From: Barthelona sp. PCE
Lineage: Eukaryota > Metamonada: BaSk clade
Reading direction: 5' to 3'
DNA length: 64,000 nt
Assembly (NCBI GenBank): GCA_040285745.1
Contig: JAUFOR010000004.1
Span: forward strand, 248,001-312,000
Position 1 is the first letter of the stretch. The number at the start of each line of letters is the position of its first letter. The notes beneath the pieces are model-generated. The model had not been told where the DNA came from. It saw only the letters and a program-made list of their open reading frames with translations, and did not search any database. Of the stretch, positions 29,031 to 39,051 are shown piece by piece. A program made the position numbers and the translations under genes.

Positions 29031-29900
29031 TTATTCAACAGACTTGATGAACTCTATTACAGCACTTGCCACCTCTGCAGTATGTGCCAATTGCATTTCA
29101 TGATAACCATTTTCGATAACATGTATCTTTGATTCAGTTTTCTGCACCCATTCATCACTATGCTCGAACGGAACGACCAAATCATCCGTTCCCCAAATCA
29201 AAAGCGTGGGTAGGTCACCGAGCGACTGTGCCTCTTCTTGAAGATCAAACCAACGAAAGTTACGATAGTATCTTGACAGTGCCTTCATACTAAAATTTTC
29301 AAGTTCAAACATTTGTTCATAGAATTGCAACATCGCCCTGGACACCTCAGGGATATCCACACTGTTTGCAAAATCACGTAAACCGCCACGTCCAAACAAA
29401 CCCATCAAAAGACCACCTATTAACGGAAGACGGAGGATTCGTTGAAGTATATTCTGTGCTATTCCAAAGCCTGCCGGTGCACAAAGCACGATTTTCTGTA
29501 CATTTAAGGATAGATTCTTTTTTGAATACCAGTACGCGGCAATACCTCCTCCCATAGAGTGACCTAATAGATAGAAAGGTTCTTTGTTAGGGAAAAAGTG
29601 AAGGAAAAGCTGGTTGAGCACATCTGCCACGTAAATTTCTGAGCCTGTAAAGTTGGAATTACTGTAGTAGTCGGCTGTTTCGGGATGATGACCGCATCCT
29701 GGTAAATCAATGCATATTGTTGGGTAATTGAGCTCCATTTGAAATTTCTCCCACAACAGATAACCTACTGAAAAGCCATGGATGACTACAAGTGGTTTTT
29801 GTTGAAAAATATCCTCAACTGCGTCAGAACAGATGCTATAGTGCAAAGGCTGTTCGTTTATCTCGAAAGAGGCCCTTTTGATAGAAAAATCGGTGGTCAT
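29031..29900 (-). CDS. Alpha/beta hydrolase (ABHD4/5-like)
   Basis: This is a serine hydrolase fold of 289 residues, probably acting on a lipid or ester. The oxyanion 'VVIHGFSVG' comes first, then the nucleophile elbow 'LLGHSMGGGIAAYW' (GxSxG, Ser near 122), the catalytic Asp in 'IWGTDDLVVPFEHS' and His in 'ENGYHEMQLAHT'. A lid-like insert near 150-205 ('LPLIGGLLMGLFGRGGL') is hydrophobic and may touch membranes. The layout recalls the ABHD4/ABHD5 group, which acts on N-acyl phospholipids or as a lipase coactivator. Unlike ABHD5, the nucleophile Ser is present, so it should be catalytic. No signal peptide is visible. The substrate cannot be assigned. Confidence 0.85.
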   Translation of the reverse strand: MTTDFSIKRASFEINEQPLHYSICSDAVEDIFQQKPLVVIHGFSVGYLLWEKFQMELNYPTICIDLPGCGHHPETADYYSNSNFTGSEIYVADVLNQLFLHFFPNKEPFYLLGHSMGGGIAAYWYSKKNLSLNVQKIVLCAPAGFGIAQNILQRILRLPLIGGLLMGLFGRGGLRDFANSVDIPEVSRAMLQFYEQMFELENFSMKALSRYYRNFRWFDLQEEAQSLGDLPTLLIWGTDDLVVPFEHSDEWVQKTESKIHVIENGYHEMQLAHTAEVASAVIEFIKSVE

Positions 29901-30339
29901 CGAAAAGAGCGGGAAAAGGAAAAAAAAAGTTATACATTCTTGGAAATTCTGATACTGTGCTGTTTATGGATCTTCTGGCGTATAATCTTGTCATTTTTTT
30001 GTGATTTTTTCCGTTTTTAACGGAAACTTTCTGAACAGCAGGTTTTTTCCTCCATGACCTTTGTGGCACTGTGACTAATTGTGCGTTGCATGACTGGGCA
30101 AACGATACAGCTGGATGATGGAAGGGCCACTTAAATAGGTTGAATATGATTATCAAAGCGAAAAATCCAACAAATAATAAAGAATCGTTAGAGATTTTCT
30201 TGCTGAGGTGCCAATGCAAATATCTTTTTGTGGACTCTAAATGAACTGGTTATAGTGTTATTCAAGTTGAAATGAAAATAACCTGTTACTGCAACTATTT
30301 CCCATTTCTTTTTCTTCCTTGGTTTATTGCTTGATTTGT
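29901..30339. other. 439-bp divergent intergenic region
   Basis: AT-rich spacer between the hydrolase and the pseudokinase/HECT-like gene. A minus-strand frame (30219-29836) could encode 127 residues with one hydrophobic stretch, but it overlaps the hydrolase 5' end and has no family features. No RNA gene was recognised. Confidence 0.4.
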
Positions 30340-33300
30340 ATGTCCACGGACATAAGCTCCAGCCTGGAAAGAATTAAAAGCAATTTGAACGATGAAGCAG
30401 TCGCAAGAAATTTTTTTGGTGAACTGCTTTCGTTTTTTGGTATCTTACCATCTAATTTGGATTATGGTATACTCAACCAAGTGTCAGAATTCTTCAAGAC
30501 CAATGGTATATCATCTATTGATCTATTTCATTTTTGTAACAAACTTGACAATTTTACGACAGATAGTAGCTTAAACGAGACACACAAGCTTGATATCAAG
30601 GCGTTGGTTGTTGAATTCCTACGTTCTTATCGTGATGAAACTTTGATGCCTATTTTGAAAGATATTTTGTCTCATTTAAAGCAAACTTATCCATCATATA
30701 CGATAGGAAAGATCCATTCGCTCACACTGTTTGGAATCTATCGTTTATATAGATCTTTTGTGCGTAAATGCACAAAAGAAGAAACCAGTTTTTGTCCTTT
30801 TATACATATCATAAAAAGTTTTCATTATGGAATTGGAAAATTCTTTGTTAATCTAATTGATATTAAAGAATTTTATTTTTTGTTAAAAAATGAAAAAAAT
30901 CTTGTTGAAGATGTAGAATTATTTAGGGAATGTTTTAACAAACAACGTTTTTTTGGTTTTTTTGAATTGTTTTCTGAAGAATACTTTCAAATAGATGTTA
31001 TTAAAGTTGAGAATGATATCGAAAATATTGAAATATCAAAGATGTTGATCAATTTTTTAAAAATGCTCTTTGGAGATTATCAAGTGTTTCTTAAATTAAA
31101 AGCATCCCAAAAGGATGTTGTGTTCAACTTCTTTGTTGAAGGATTGGAAGGAAATGCTCCCATTGATTTTTTGAACACATTTCTGCTCCGACTGGAAAAT
31201 GATGAGTTGAGCGAAGATATCACTGATAATCGTAATATCTCGAGAGAAATTCAAACTTTATCACGTAAATTCGCCAAATCATTTCTGTTGAAACATATCG
31301 AGGTGTTACCTCATATATTTCGTCAGCTCTTTAGCGTTTGTCGTATTACCGCTAAGAAGATGTTTGTTATTCCAGACTTGGTTTTTTTCAGTACGCTCGT
31401 GCAGATATATAAGGATCTAAGTGAGTCATGTAATGTTCAACTAGTGTGTCTAGAAGATTTATTCAATTTTTTCTTTTTCGATGATACGCCTTCAACAAAA
31501 CTTGAATTATTGAGTCTTTTTGTGTCCTCCAAGCACTGTATCGACGAGGATATAACAAACATGATCCCGAATATATGTAATTACCTTATTGTTTTCAGCA
31601 CAATCACGATTTCACATGCGCCCAATTATCCATCGGTTCGGTTCAACACCGTCAGTGTGAATGGCACAGTAGGTGACAACAACTCAACCACAAAGTTTTA
31701 TCTGTACTATGATTTGATACAGAAGATTACCCAAAGTTTAAGCATTCTCATCAAGAAGCCAACAGGTTCGGTATTGCAGATATCAACAGCTTCTCATAGT
31801 TTGGAGAACATATCATCACGCAATTCATCATTAGTGAAGCGTAGTAATAATTCAACGTTGCGTACTGCAAAGATACAAGCAGGTTTACGTGCTCTTCCGG
31901 TGAAAATTCAGTTCTCATGTTTCTTCTATTACTTTTTTGGAGGCCTTCATTCAGATTTAGCACATAATTTCAAGGTTAGTTCGGAGAAGGTTCTATTAGC
32001 AGTTCTAAATGAGGCTGAGTTTTATGAATTGTACGAATATATCAGTAGGTCTAGTTCTTTTTGTTCAATTCAGATTTCATCACTGGAAACTCTAAAACCA
32101 CATCTTTTTGATCCGGATGTCTCTTCTGATCTGAACTCAATCATTGTGCAATTCTTCAAGGAGCTAAAGATCATGGACGTGACGCAAGTTGGTGGTTTTT
32201 CTCTATTTAGGGATTTGTTTAAATTTTTAATGAGTGCAGGTGTCATCAAGAAGAACGGATCGATATTAAGCTTTCATTTTTCCATCATTCGGATCTTTGC
32301 ATTGAACGCACAGCATGTTAGTCCACCGTATGATATGATCATTATGGAAAAATATTTTTTCAAGATGCTCTATTCGATCGCAGCCTTTATCTCATCGAAT
32401 ATCAAGAGTATTGACAGCATTAGGCTGATTGAAACACCAATTATGCGTATTTCATCACGTTTTAAGGCACGTATTAAGGGTTCACTTAAAAATTTTTCAT
32501 CCAAACAATCATCAGAATCAGTTATTTCCAGTCAGAGCGCACCTCAACTCCCAGAGACGGTCGAGTACAAGTTCTCACAGCCGACAACCCCTTCAACATC
32601 ACCGAAAGCGGAGGAAACAACAACACCCCCAGCAATTATTACAAAGTCCAAAACTTATTCGAATTCTCTAGCTTTTACACCAACTGAAGACCTAGTACCC
32701 CCACCGGGTATTGCTTTGAATCCAATATTGAAGAGTAAGGATTTGACTCAAGAACCGTTGCTAGGATCGCTTTCACCATCACCATCAGTCAATAATAGTG
32801 GATCCATGTTACGTAGCAACTCCAACACGTTTTCATTCAGTGATCTGCGGAAGAACACAAGTTTTGATTTTGGAGGTTTCACATCACTTTCATTTATTCC
32901 ACAACCATCCATTAATACAGTTATTAGCGATGAAGAGAGGGAGATCGCCAACGCAAAGGTCCTAGATTTTGTGCACAGTACATCATTTCAGACGTTACCA
33001 GAGGGCTTTGATAGTTTTATTGTTAAATTAGAGGAAAGTCAAGTTCTGTATGATAGTTTTGAGAAGAATTTCACCGAACAAATTCTTGCAATTGTTCGCA
33101 TGTTACCATCTCAACTTGAAAAGACTACATTTATTATTAGGTTTTTTGAACCTCAACTGAATGCTACATCTGAAATGGTAACGGAACTGAGTTCAATATC
33201 ACCCAAATTGTTCTGGTTGCACAGGTTCATGGCGAGCTATGCAGACTTCTTCAAGACTCTAAATCAGGAGATATCACCAGCATTCTCTTCTAACGCCGGT

Positions 33301-35562
33301 CTGTTGCGCGCAATCCTGAAATTCATCAATGTTGATTCGAGGATGCTTCGCGTTGAGACGACAACTGAGCTCTCAAAGTGGATAAGCACCCACTCTCGGG
33401 TACTTAATTTGTGCAAAGTTACAAACAAACCACAAGTGTCTAACGCTCCACAGCTTTTGGCAAAGGTCTTCCAGCACTCTGCTGTTTTGCAAACCTTCAA
33501 ACACATTCTTCATCTTGTGCCACGTTACCTTAATTTGTCCTCCAAATATAACAATTTGCGCAGTAAGTCAACAGTCCAGTTTGTAGACTACAAAATCATT
33601 TTGGGTCACCTGAATGACATGACTGCTGTTCTGAATGTTATTTACAGGAAAGCTATGTTCCTCAACGTTGATATCGTCCCATCTGTGCTGAATGTCCTGC
33701 GTGATCTGTTCGATGCCACTTATCTTTCACCATTCATTTCGAGTGTTCGTTTGACAGCAGCTCCACCACGATTCTTGAGGCTGGAGGCAATGAACTGGGT
33801 GTATTCCAACTCCCCATATCCGTTGAAGCTGTCAATGTATCAGGGAATGCCTCACAGGTTGGTCCTGATGGTTGATAAGGGCTTCCAGTTTAATCAATTC
33901 ATGGGTGTTGCTTTGGAGGCCAAGCCAGCCTTCTTTATCAGGCCGCATTCACATTACATTGTTGCGGACAACTCGAAGAAACTTGTTGTTGTCTCAGAAC
34001 CGTTCGACAAGACTTTGACCAGTGTCGTCCACAATATGGAGTTGTTCGAGAGCCAGAGACATGCCATTACCCAGTCGTTGCTTGAAGCTGTCCAGCATCT
34101 GCATCGTAACGGAACATATTGGGGCTGCGCTCACCCCCGTGCTATTTCAGTTGAAGTGAGCAAATCATCTGTTGCAGCCAAGATTTTCTGTTCCGGTATC
34201 TATAATGATAGTATGGAGATGCAACCTCGTTTATTGCGAATCATGCGAGCCAATGACGTTCGTAATTTACTGTGTATCCTTGCGTTTGTATGGTTTTACC
34301 CAGGAGTCAATTATACGACAGCTAGTCAGAACATAATGTCGGCTGATCTCTTTGCTGAGAACAATTTTGTTTTGTTTGATATGGTGCGTCGTTGTTTAAA
34401 ACCCGGGGTGACGCTCAACGAGTTGCCATCAATTGAGCACGTTAAGCAAGTGCTCAACTCTCAGTATCATCATACCTGTTCGTTTTGGATTGGGCAAACA
34501 TGCCTGGATTACGCACATCACGCACCTGTTTTGAACGCAACGGCACAGAATACTAATTCATCATCTTCGTTCTTCAACAACACAACGGTCCTCACACCAG
34601 TTACAAAGGCGAAAGATATTCTCATTGATCAGGGAGATATGACAAAAACCGAGTTCTTCGAGCACTTGCTAACACAGAGCCCCGTTGTACAGTTCATAAG
34701 TAACCTCACCGTCAACCTCTCCAAATTATCCTCGATTAAAGTTCGTTTGCGCAGTGAAGAGGAATATTACTCGTTGTCGACTGTATTGTGGGATCTTCTA
34801 ATTTTATTCTTAAAGGATACAAGTACGTTCAGGCAGGAGCATTATGATTTGTATATACCCATTGAGAATCTACCGTACGATCGTGGATTCATATTCGGTC
34901 GATTGTTTTTGCTTTTGTTTGTTCTTGGTGTTCAGCTTCCCCCATTATTAATGTCACCGTTCCCCCTATTCGTCGTTTCTCACGATTATGAGTTGTTCCT
35001 TAATGATGATTCCTGGAACTTTTCGAGTGGTTTCCCATTTGTTGGTTTCGAATTCGGTAAACAAGCTTTTGAGCTTAACAATGATTCTTCACAAAATTTA
35101 CATGTCCAGTACCGCAAGCTCTTCCTCGAGAAGTATGGTACATTTGCTGAAGGAATTCGCGCTGGGTTTCAAACATGTAATATCGTTAAGTTCCTTTCTC
35201 ATAATTTGTTAATGAAGCGTTTTTCAAGTGATTCGATTTGGACAGATTTGTGCAGATGGAAGTATAATGTCCGTTTCAAATCGATATCTCGTGAAGTTCG
35301 TGACATTTTTACCTCTACTTTCCGCTCTCTACCAGAATTATGTCAGCTTCTATTTTGGAATGGTGTATTTGTTGATTGTGATGCGATAGTAGTTAAATTA
35401 CTTCCTCAGCCGCTCAACTTTTGTGTGCTCGCTGTTGGAGATACCAGTGCATTCTTTATTCCAGATATTGTTGACAGTTCAGTATTGAGCAATGTCATTT
35501 TAAGTTATTTATTTAATAATATAAGTAATTTTTCCATGTTTTCAGCCCCAGATAAACAATAA
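30340..35562 (+). CDS. Pseudokinase-HECT-like protein with apparently degenerate ligase site
   Basis: A 1740-residue protein; the ATG at 30340 is the first in the frame. Residues 1-800 are helical. A Ser/Thr/Pro-rich linker spans about 720-880. Near 1185-1340 a kinase-like fold is visible ('FFIRPHSHYIVADNSKKLVVVSEPF', then 'EAVQHLHRNGTYWGC'), but the catalytic HRDxxxxN is replaced by 'YWGCAHPRAI' and no DFG is seen, so it is probably a pseudokinase. Residues about 1440-1740 resemble a HECT domain: 'FIFGRLFLLLFVLGVQLPP' as in the N-lobe and 'IPDIVDSSVL' like the end of the C-lobe. In the best hand alignment the active-site Cys (LPxAxTCFN) is absent near 1702. It may bind ubiquitin enzymes without activity. 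Confidence 0.6.
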   Translation: MSTDISSSLERIKSNLNDEAVARNFFGELLSFFGILPSNLDYGILNQVSEFFKTNGISSIDLFHFCNKLDNFTTDSSLNETHKLDIKALVVEFLRSYRDETLMPILKDILSHLKQTYPSYTIGKIHSLTLFGIYRLYRSFVRKCTKEETSFCPFIHIIKSFHYGIGKFFVNLIDIKEFYFLLKNEKNLVEDVELFRECFNKQRFFGFFELFSEEYFQIDVIKVENDIENIEISKMLINFLKMLFGDYQVFLKLKASQKDVVFNFFVEGLEGNAPIDFLNTFLLRLENDELSEDITDNRNISREIQTLSRKFAKSFLLKHIEVLPHIFRQLFSVCRITAKKMFVIPDLVFFSTLVQIYKDLSESCNVQLVCLEDLFNFFFFDDTPSTKLELLSLFVSSKHCIDEDITNMIPNICNYLIVFSTITISHAPNYPSVRFNTVSVNGTVGDNNSTTKFYLYYDLIQKITQSLSILIKKPTGSVLQISTASHSLENISSRNSSLVKRSNNSTLRTAKIQAGLRALPVKIQFSCFFYYFFGGLHSDLAHNFKVSSEKVLLAVLNEAEFYELYEYISRSSSFCSIQISSLETLKPHLFDPDVSSDLNSIIVQFFKELKIMDVTQVGGFSLFRDLFKFLMSAGVIKKNGSILSFHFSIIRIFALNAQHVSPPYDMIIMEKYFFKMLYSIAAFISSNIKSIDSIRLIETPIMRISSRFKARIKGSLKNFSSKQSSESVISSQSAPQLPETVEYKFSQPTTPSTSPKAEETTTPPAIITKSKTYSNSLAFTPTEDLVPPPGIALNPILKSKDLTQEPLLGSLSPSPSVNNSGSMLRSNSNTFSFSDLRKNTSFDFGGFTSLSFIPQPSINTVISDEEREIANAKVLDFVHSTSFQTLPEGFDSFIVKLEESQVLYDSFEKNFTEQILAIVRMLPSQLEKTTFIIRFFEPQLNATSEMVTELSSISPKLFWLHRFMASYADFFKTLNQEISPAFSSNAGLLRAILKFINVDSRMLRVETTTELSKWISTHSRVLNLCKVTNKPQVSNAPQLLAKVFQHSAVLQTFKHILHLVPRYLNLSSKYNNLRSKSTVQFVDYKIILGHLNDMTAVLNVIYRKAMFLNVDIVPSVLNVLRDLFDATYLSPFISSVRLTAAPPRFLRLEAMNWVYSNSPYPLKLSMYQGMPHRLVLMVDKGFQFNQFMGVALEAKPAFFIRPHSHYIVADNSKKLVVVSEPFDKTLTSVVHNMELFESQRHAITQSLLEAVQHLHRNGTYWGCAHPRAISVEVSKSSVAAKIFCSGIYNDSMEMQPRLLRIMRANDVRNLLCILAFVWFYPGVNYTTASQNIMSADLFAENNFVLFDMVRRCLKPGVTLNELPSIEHVKQVLNSQYHHTCSFWIGQTCLDYAHHAPVLNATAQNTNSSSSFFNNTTVLTPVTKAKDILIDQGDMTKTEFFEHLLTQSPVVQFISNLTVNLSKLSSIKVRLRSEEEYYSLSTVLWDLLILFLKDTSTFRQEHYDLYIPIENLPYDRGFIFGRLFLLLFVLGVQLPPLLMSPFPLFVVSHDYELFLNDDSWNFSSGFPFVGFEFGKQAFELNNDSSQNLHVQYRKLFLEKYGTFAEGIRAGFQTCNIVKFLSHNLLMKRFSSDSIWTDLCRWKYNVRFKSISREVRDIFTSTFRSLPELCQLLFWNGVFVDCDAIVVKLLPQPLNFCVLAVGDTSAFFIPDIVDSSVLSNVILSYLFNNISNFSMFSAPDKQ

Positions 35563-35590
35563 TTGTTTTTTTATCCCCATATAATTATCC

Positions 35591-35596
35591 AATAAA
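35591..35596 (+). terminator. Candidate poly(A) signal AATAAA
   Basis: AATAAA lies 28 bases after the stop of the pseudokinase/HECT-like gene, in the 54-bp gap before the convergent gene. Confidence 0.4.
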
Positions 35597-35616
35597 AATG
35601 ATTTTTTTTTACACTT

Positions 35617-37323
35617 TTATTTTTTGCTGGGAGATATGATACTGTCTGTTAATCTATGTAATTCATCATTCATAACATTTAAACGATCTAAAGAAGTTGG
35701 GGTAGGTCGTGAACGATCTCTGTGTAAAGATGAGTTAATAGGGTCAACTTTTCGTCGTAAACGTCGGACTTGTCCTAATAATTTTTGGTTTTCATCCTGT
35801 AAGCGTTCAAGTTTTTCAATTGGCACATAATTAGTAGTTTTTTCTTGCAATCCTATTAATTTTTCAATGGTACTGCCCAAAGACTCTCTTAACTTCTTAT
35901 TTTCCTCAAGTTTGAGTAAATTCTTCTCTCGCATGGTTGAAACCTTCCCATTAGCTTCACTAATATCAAGCTTTAACAATCTATTTTCTTCTAGAACTGT
36001 GCTATACTTATCTGGATCGTAATCCTTCAGCTGCTTTCTTAAATCAGATCTTTCAGTCCTTAGCTTATTGATCTTGTCATGTAGCTCCTTTTCAACTTCT
36101 CTAAAACTTGCTTCAAGTTCCACACGCCGACCTTTCTCCTTATCTTTCACGTTCTTAAAAAGTTTCTTTAATGTTGAAGGTAATTGTTTGACAAGTGCTA
36201 CAACATCATCTTCTGCATCAACATCACTGTAAGAAGGGAAAAAAACTCTCACTAAATTTTTCAGAAGCGCAAACCATTCTTCGTTCTTCACCTCATGCTG
36301 TAATTTTTTTAATTTCATTTCATGCATTTCAGCTTGTAAATCTGAAATTTCAGCTTCTTGGCATATAGTTTGTTGTATTAACTTATTTTCTGTACTTTTT
36401 TGCGTTTCCTCTTGTTCATCTCGATGTTGATACATGTTTTCAAGTTTCTGCGTCATCTGATCCAGCTCATCCACCAACTTTGAGTTTAATTCACTGAGTT
36501 CAACCTCTCTAACACCTACTTTTGAAATTTGAAGCTCCAATTGTTGAATAGTCTCATCCTTTTCTTCCACAATCGCTTTATGGTTATCTATCATTGTATG
36601 AACTCTAGTCTGCTCATCTGCAACAGCCTTTTTCATTTCATCATGTGAAGCTGTCCTTAATTCTTCAACATTTTCATTCAAATTATTTATGACTAATTGT
36701 AATTCCGAAATGTTTTGTTCAAACATCTTTTTTTCTTCTGTGAACTCCTTTTCACGAGTCTCCATCTCCTGGATACGATTGTTTAACGTTTTTGTTTGTT
36801 CAACCTCTGTTTGAAGCTCTGTTTGTAGATGATGGACGGTTTCTTCATATGTGGTAAGAGAGTCTTTTTGTTGCCTTAAATCAGTGATTAACTCATGCTC
36901 TGTGGTCTTTTTGATGTCAAACTCTTGCTCATAGCTCACTAAATTGTCTTTTAGTTCTTGATTCTCTGATTCCAAATTTTCTATGGTTTCTTTTGCGTCT
37001 TTCAGTAATATTCGTTGCTTCTCAAATTCTTCTACAACATCAATACCGTCAAGTAGTCGGTCTGTTATATGTTCTACTGATAAACCTGTTGTGGCGGATA
37101 GTTGATCGGTTAAATCAACTATCTTCAACCGAAGGTCGAAATTGGAACGTCGTAGATTCTCGATCATGTCACGCAATTCAAGGAGCGACTGCGACTGGAT
37201 ATCATCATCGCTGATATCCTCGTTAAAATCCCGATTTGCATTAGTATACTCAATTTGAAGCTCTTCCGCTTGATTTGGTACAGTTGGTGTGGAAGGGAAC
37301 AGCAAGTTCTCAAAGTCGTTCAT
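35617..37323 (-). CDS. Long coiled-coil protein with CM1-like (centrosomin) motif
   Basis: The 568-residue protein is almost wholly coiled coil. Near the N-terminus (residues about 46-75) the stretch 'LELRDMIENLRRSNFDLRLK' followed by 'IVDLTDQL' closely matches the centrosomin motif 1 pattern (hydrophobic heptads, then N-F-x-L-K-L/R-x-x-x-L). CM1 proteins such as CDK5RAP2, centrosomin, Mto1 and Spc110 bind the gamma-tubulin complex through this motif and activate microtubule nucleation. GCP4, a subunit of that complex, is encoded 9 kb away. The first ATG is at 37323; the frame is open 7 codons further but without ATG. The start lies 99 bp from the divergent poly(A) polymerase gene. A generic coiled-coil protein with a chance match remains possible. 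Confidence 0.6.
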   Translation of the reverse strand: MNDFENLLFPSTPTVPNQAEELQIEYTNANRDFNEDISDDDIQSQSLLELRDMIENLRRSNFDLRLKIVDLTDQLSATTGLSVEHITDRLLDGIDVVEEFEKQRILLKDAKETIENLESENQELKDNLVSYEQEFDIKKTTEHELITDLRQQKDSLTTYEETVHHLQTELQTEVEQTKTLNNRIQEMETREKEFTEEKKMFEQNISELQLVINNLNENVEELRTASHDEMKKAVADEQTRVHTMIDNHKAIVEEKDETIQQLELQISKVGVREVELSELNSKLVDELDQMTQKLENMYQHRDEQEETQKSTENKLIQQTICQEAEISDLQAEMHEMKLKKLQHEVKNEEWFALLKNLVRVFFPSYSDVDAEDDVVALVKQLPSTLKKLFKNVKDKEKGRRVELEASFREVEKELHDKINKLRTERSDLRKQLKDYDPDKYSTVLEENRLLKLDISEANGKVSTMREKNLLKLEENKKLRESLGSTIEKLIGLQEKTTNYVPIEKLERLQDENQKLLGQVRRLRRKVDPINSSLHRDRSRPTPTSLDRLNVMNDELHRLTDSIISPSKK

Positions 37324-37422
37324 TTTCCTATCATAAAGCCCCAAAAATATGGTGTAAAAGCTTAATAAAAAAGAATTCGTGTTTGTGAGTTTCTTTCTTA
37401 TTACATTCTAAATTCATAAAAT

Positions 37423-39051
37423 ATGTCGACCACAACTCTCGAATCGTTCTCTATGAACAAAGCTCTTGAGGGCTATCTTAAAAAGAAACAAGTTATTCCA
37501 AGTGATGAAGAAGTTAATCGTCGTTTACAAGCATTGCGTATTCTGCAAACAGTTGCTAACCGCTGGTGCATGGTCTGTAGTCAGAAGCACTTTGGTCACA
37601 AGATTCATGTGTCAAACTGTGCTGTTAAAATTATGACAACCGGTTCTTATCGTTTGGGAGCATTCAATCCAGGGTCAGACATCGACACAGTCATCGTATG
37701 TCCTTCTCATTTGTCTCGTACAGATTTCTGGGATAACTTTTTACCAATGCTTGAATCACATCCTGAAGTTAAGGATATAACACCCGTTCGTGATGCAAAG
37801 GTGCCCATCATCAAGTGCCATATTAAGGATATTGATATTGATATCCTTCAAGCAGTGACTTCAATGCAGTATTCAACTGAAAGCATTGACGTACTCGATG
37901 ACAACATACTTGAAGCAATGGACAGCACCTGTATCCTCTCAATCAACGGTGTGCGCCACGCTGAAGCTATCCTTAAGGAATTACCGGATCTTACTCGATA
38001 TCAGTTGCTGTTGCGCGCAGTTAAACAGTGGGCAAAGGCTCGTGGTATCCTGAATAACGCTATGGGGTACCTCAACGGCGTTTCGTGCGCTATCATGGCC
38101 GCAGTGGTTGCCAAGGATAACCCGAACGCACTGCCTAGTGTTTTGTTTGCGAAATTTTTCAAGTATTGGATGGATTATGACTTTACAATGCCGGTTCGCC
38201 TCTGTGACACCGAGTCTACAGCTGTTTGCGCGGTTCCGGAGTGGCGTGTGAACATATCAAGGCCGGAATGTATGGTTGTCCTCACTCCCATCTTTCCTGC
38301 GTTTAATTCTATGCTTCGTACAAAAGCATCACACCTTCAGCTTATTTACGAGGAAATCTGCCGTGCTAACACCATTCTAGAAACGCTGACACGTCACTCA
38401 ATTGGATCGGTTGGAAAGAAGAAGTATAAGGGGTTGTGTAAGGCAGTGTATTCAAAGGTATTTAAGGAAAGGAAGTTTTTCTTCTGCTATAAGACATTCT
38501 TGCAAATCAGTATTCCAACGGAGCATAGCGGTCTTATGGAGTCAAAGATGGCTACGATTGTAGATAATCTGCAGAAATATGTCACGCCAAGGTATTCCGC
38601 CTATGATCAGTTCCATCCTTTAAGTTACGGAATTGAGAATCCACAAGCTAATGTCCCAACAATGACTTACTTTGTTGGTTTACATATTGATAAAGATGAG
38701 CAGAAAAAGCTGATCGAAAGGCAAGCCAATGTTATGTTGAAACAAAGACTCGATATTACTGATGCCTTGTCACGTATGCGAACCGAATCAGAATGGATGG
38801 TGTTTAATGTATGTGAAAACTCATCATTACCTTCATTCCTTGAGGTTAACATCGAAGAAAATCCAAAATATCATTCTGAACGAGCTAAAGAGGAAGAGGA
38901 AGCGACTGTTGATGAAGCTCAACAGAAGAAAAGAACTGCAACTCAAATGGAAGGAGATGTCCATGATTCATCAGCAAAACAGATAAAGATTGAAAATAAT
39001 CAAGTTCTAGCACGTCCAACAATATCTTTAATCACAAGAACAGTCAGCTAG
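37423..39051 (+). CDS. Canonical poly(A) polymerase
   Basis: This nuclear enzyme adds poly(A) tails to mRNA. The 542-residue protein has the nucleotidyltransferase signature 'TTGSYRLGAFNPGSDIDTVIV' (first two catalytic Asp) and the third Asp in 'IKDIDIDILQA'. The central domain reads 'LLRAVKQWAKARGILNN', 'GYLNGVSCAIMAA' and 'NALPSVLFAKFF', all typical of eukaryotic PAP, and 'VVLTPIFPAFNSML' leads into the RNA-binding domain. The C-terminus is acidic, then Lys/Gln-rich ('QQKKRTATQ'), and may carry a nuclear signal. The last 24 bp of the coding sequence overlap the end of the convergent gene. The start follows 'aattcataaaat'. Confidence 0.96.
   Translation: MSTTTLESFSMNKALEGYLKKKQVIPSDEEVNRRLQALRILQTVANRWCMVCSQKHFGHKIHVSNCAVKIMTTGSYRLGAFNPGSDIDTVIVCPSHLSRTDFWDNFLPMLESHPEVKDITPVRDAKVPIIKCHIKDIDIDILQAVTSMQYSTESIDVLDDNILEAMDSTCILSINGVRHAEAILKELPDLTRYQLLLRAVKQWAKARGILNNAMGYLNGVSCAIMAAVVAKDNPNALPSVLFAKFFKYWMDYDFTMPVRLCDTESTAVCAVPEWRVNISRPECMVVLTPIFPAFNSMLRTKASHLQLIYEEICRANTILETLTRHSIGSVGKKKYKGLCKAVYSKVFKERKFFFCYKTFLQISIPTEHSGLMESKMATIVDNLQKYVTPRYSAYDQFHPLSYGIENPQANVPTMTYFVGLHIDKDEQKKLIERQANVMLKQRLDITDALSRMRTESEWMVFNVCENSSLPSFLEVNIEENPKYHSERAKEEEEATVDEAQQKKRTATQMEGDVHDSSAKQIKIENNQVLARPTISLITRTVS

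Noticed and set aside
29836-30219. 127-codon minus-strand frame with one hydrophobic segment
   Set aside because: It overlaps the start of the alpha/beta hydrolase, matches no family and is otherwise low in protein character.
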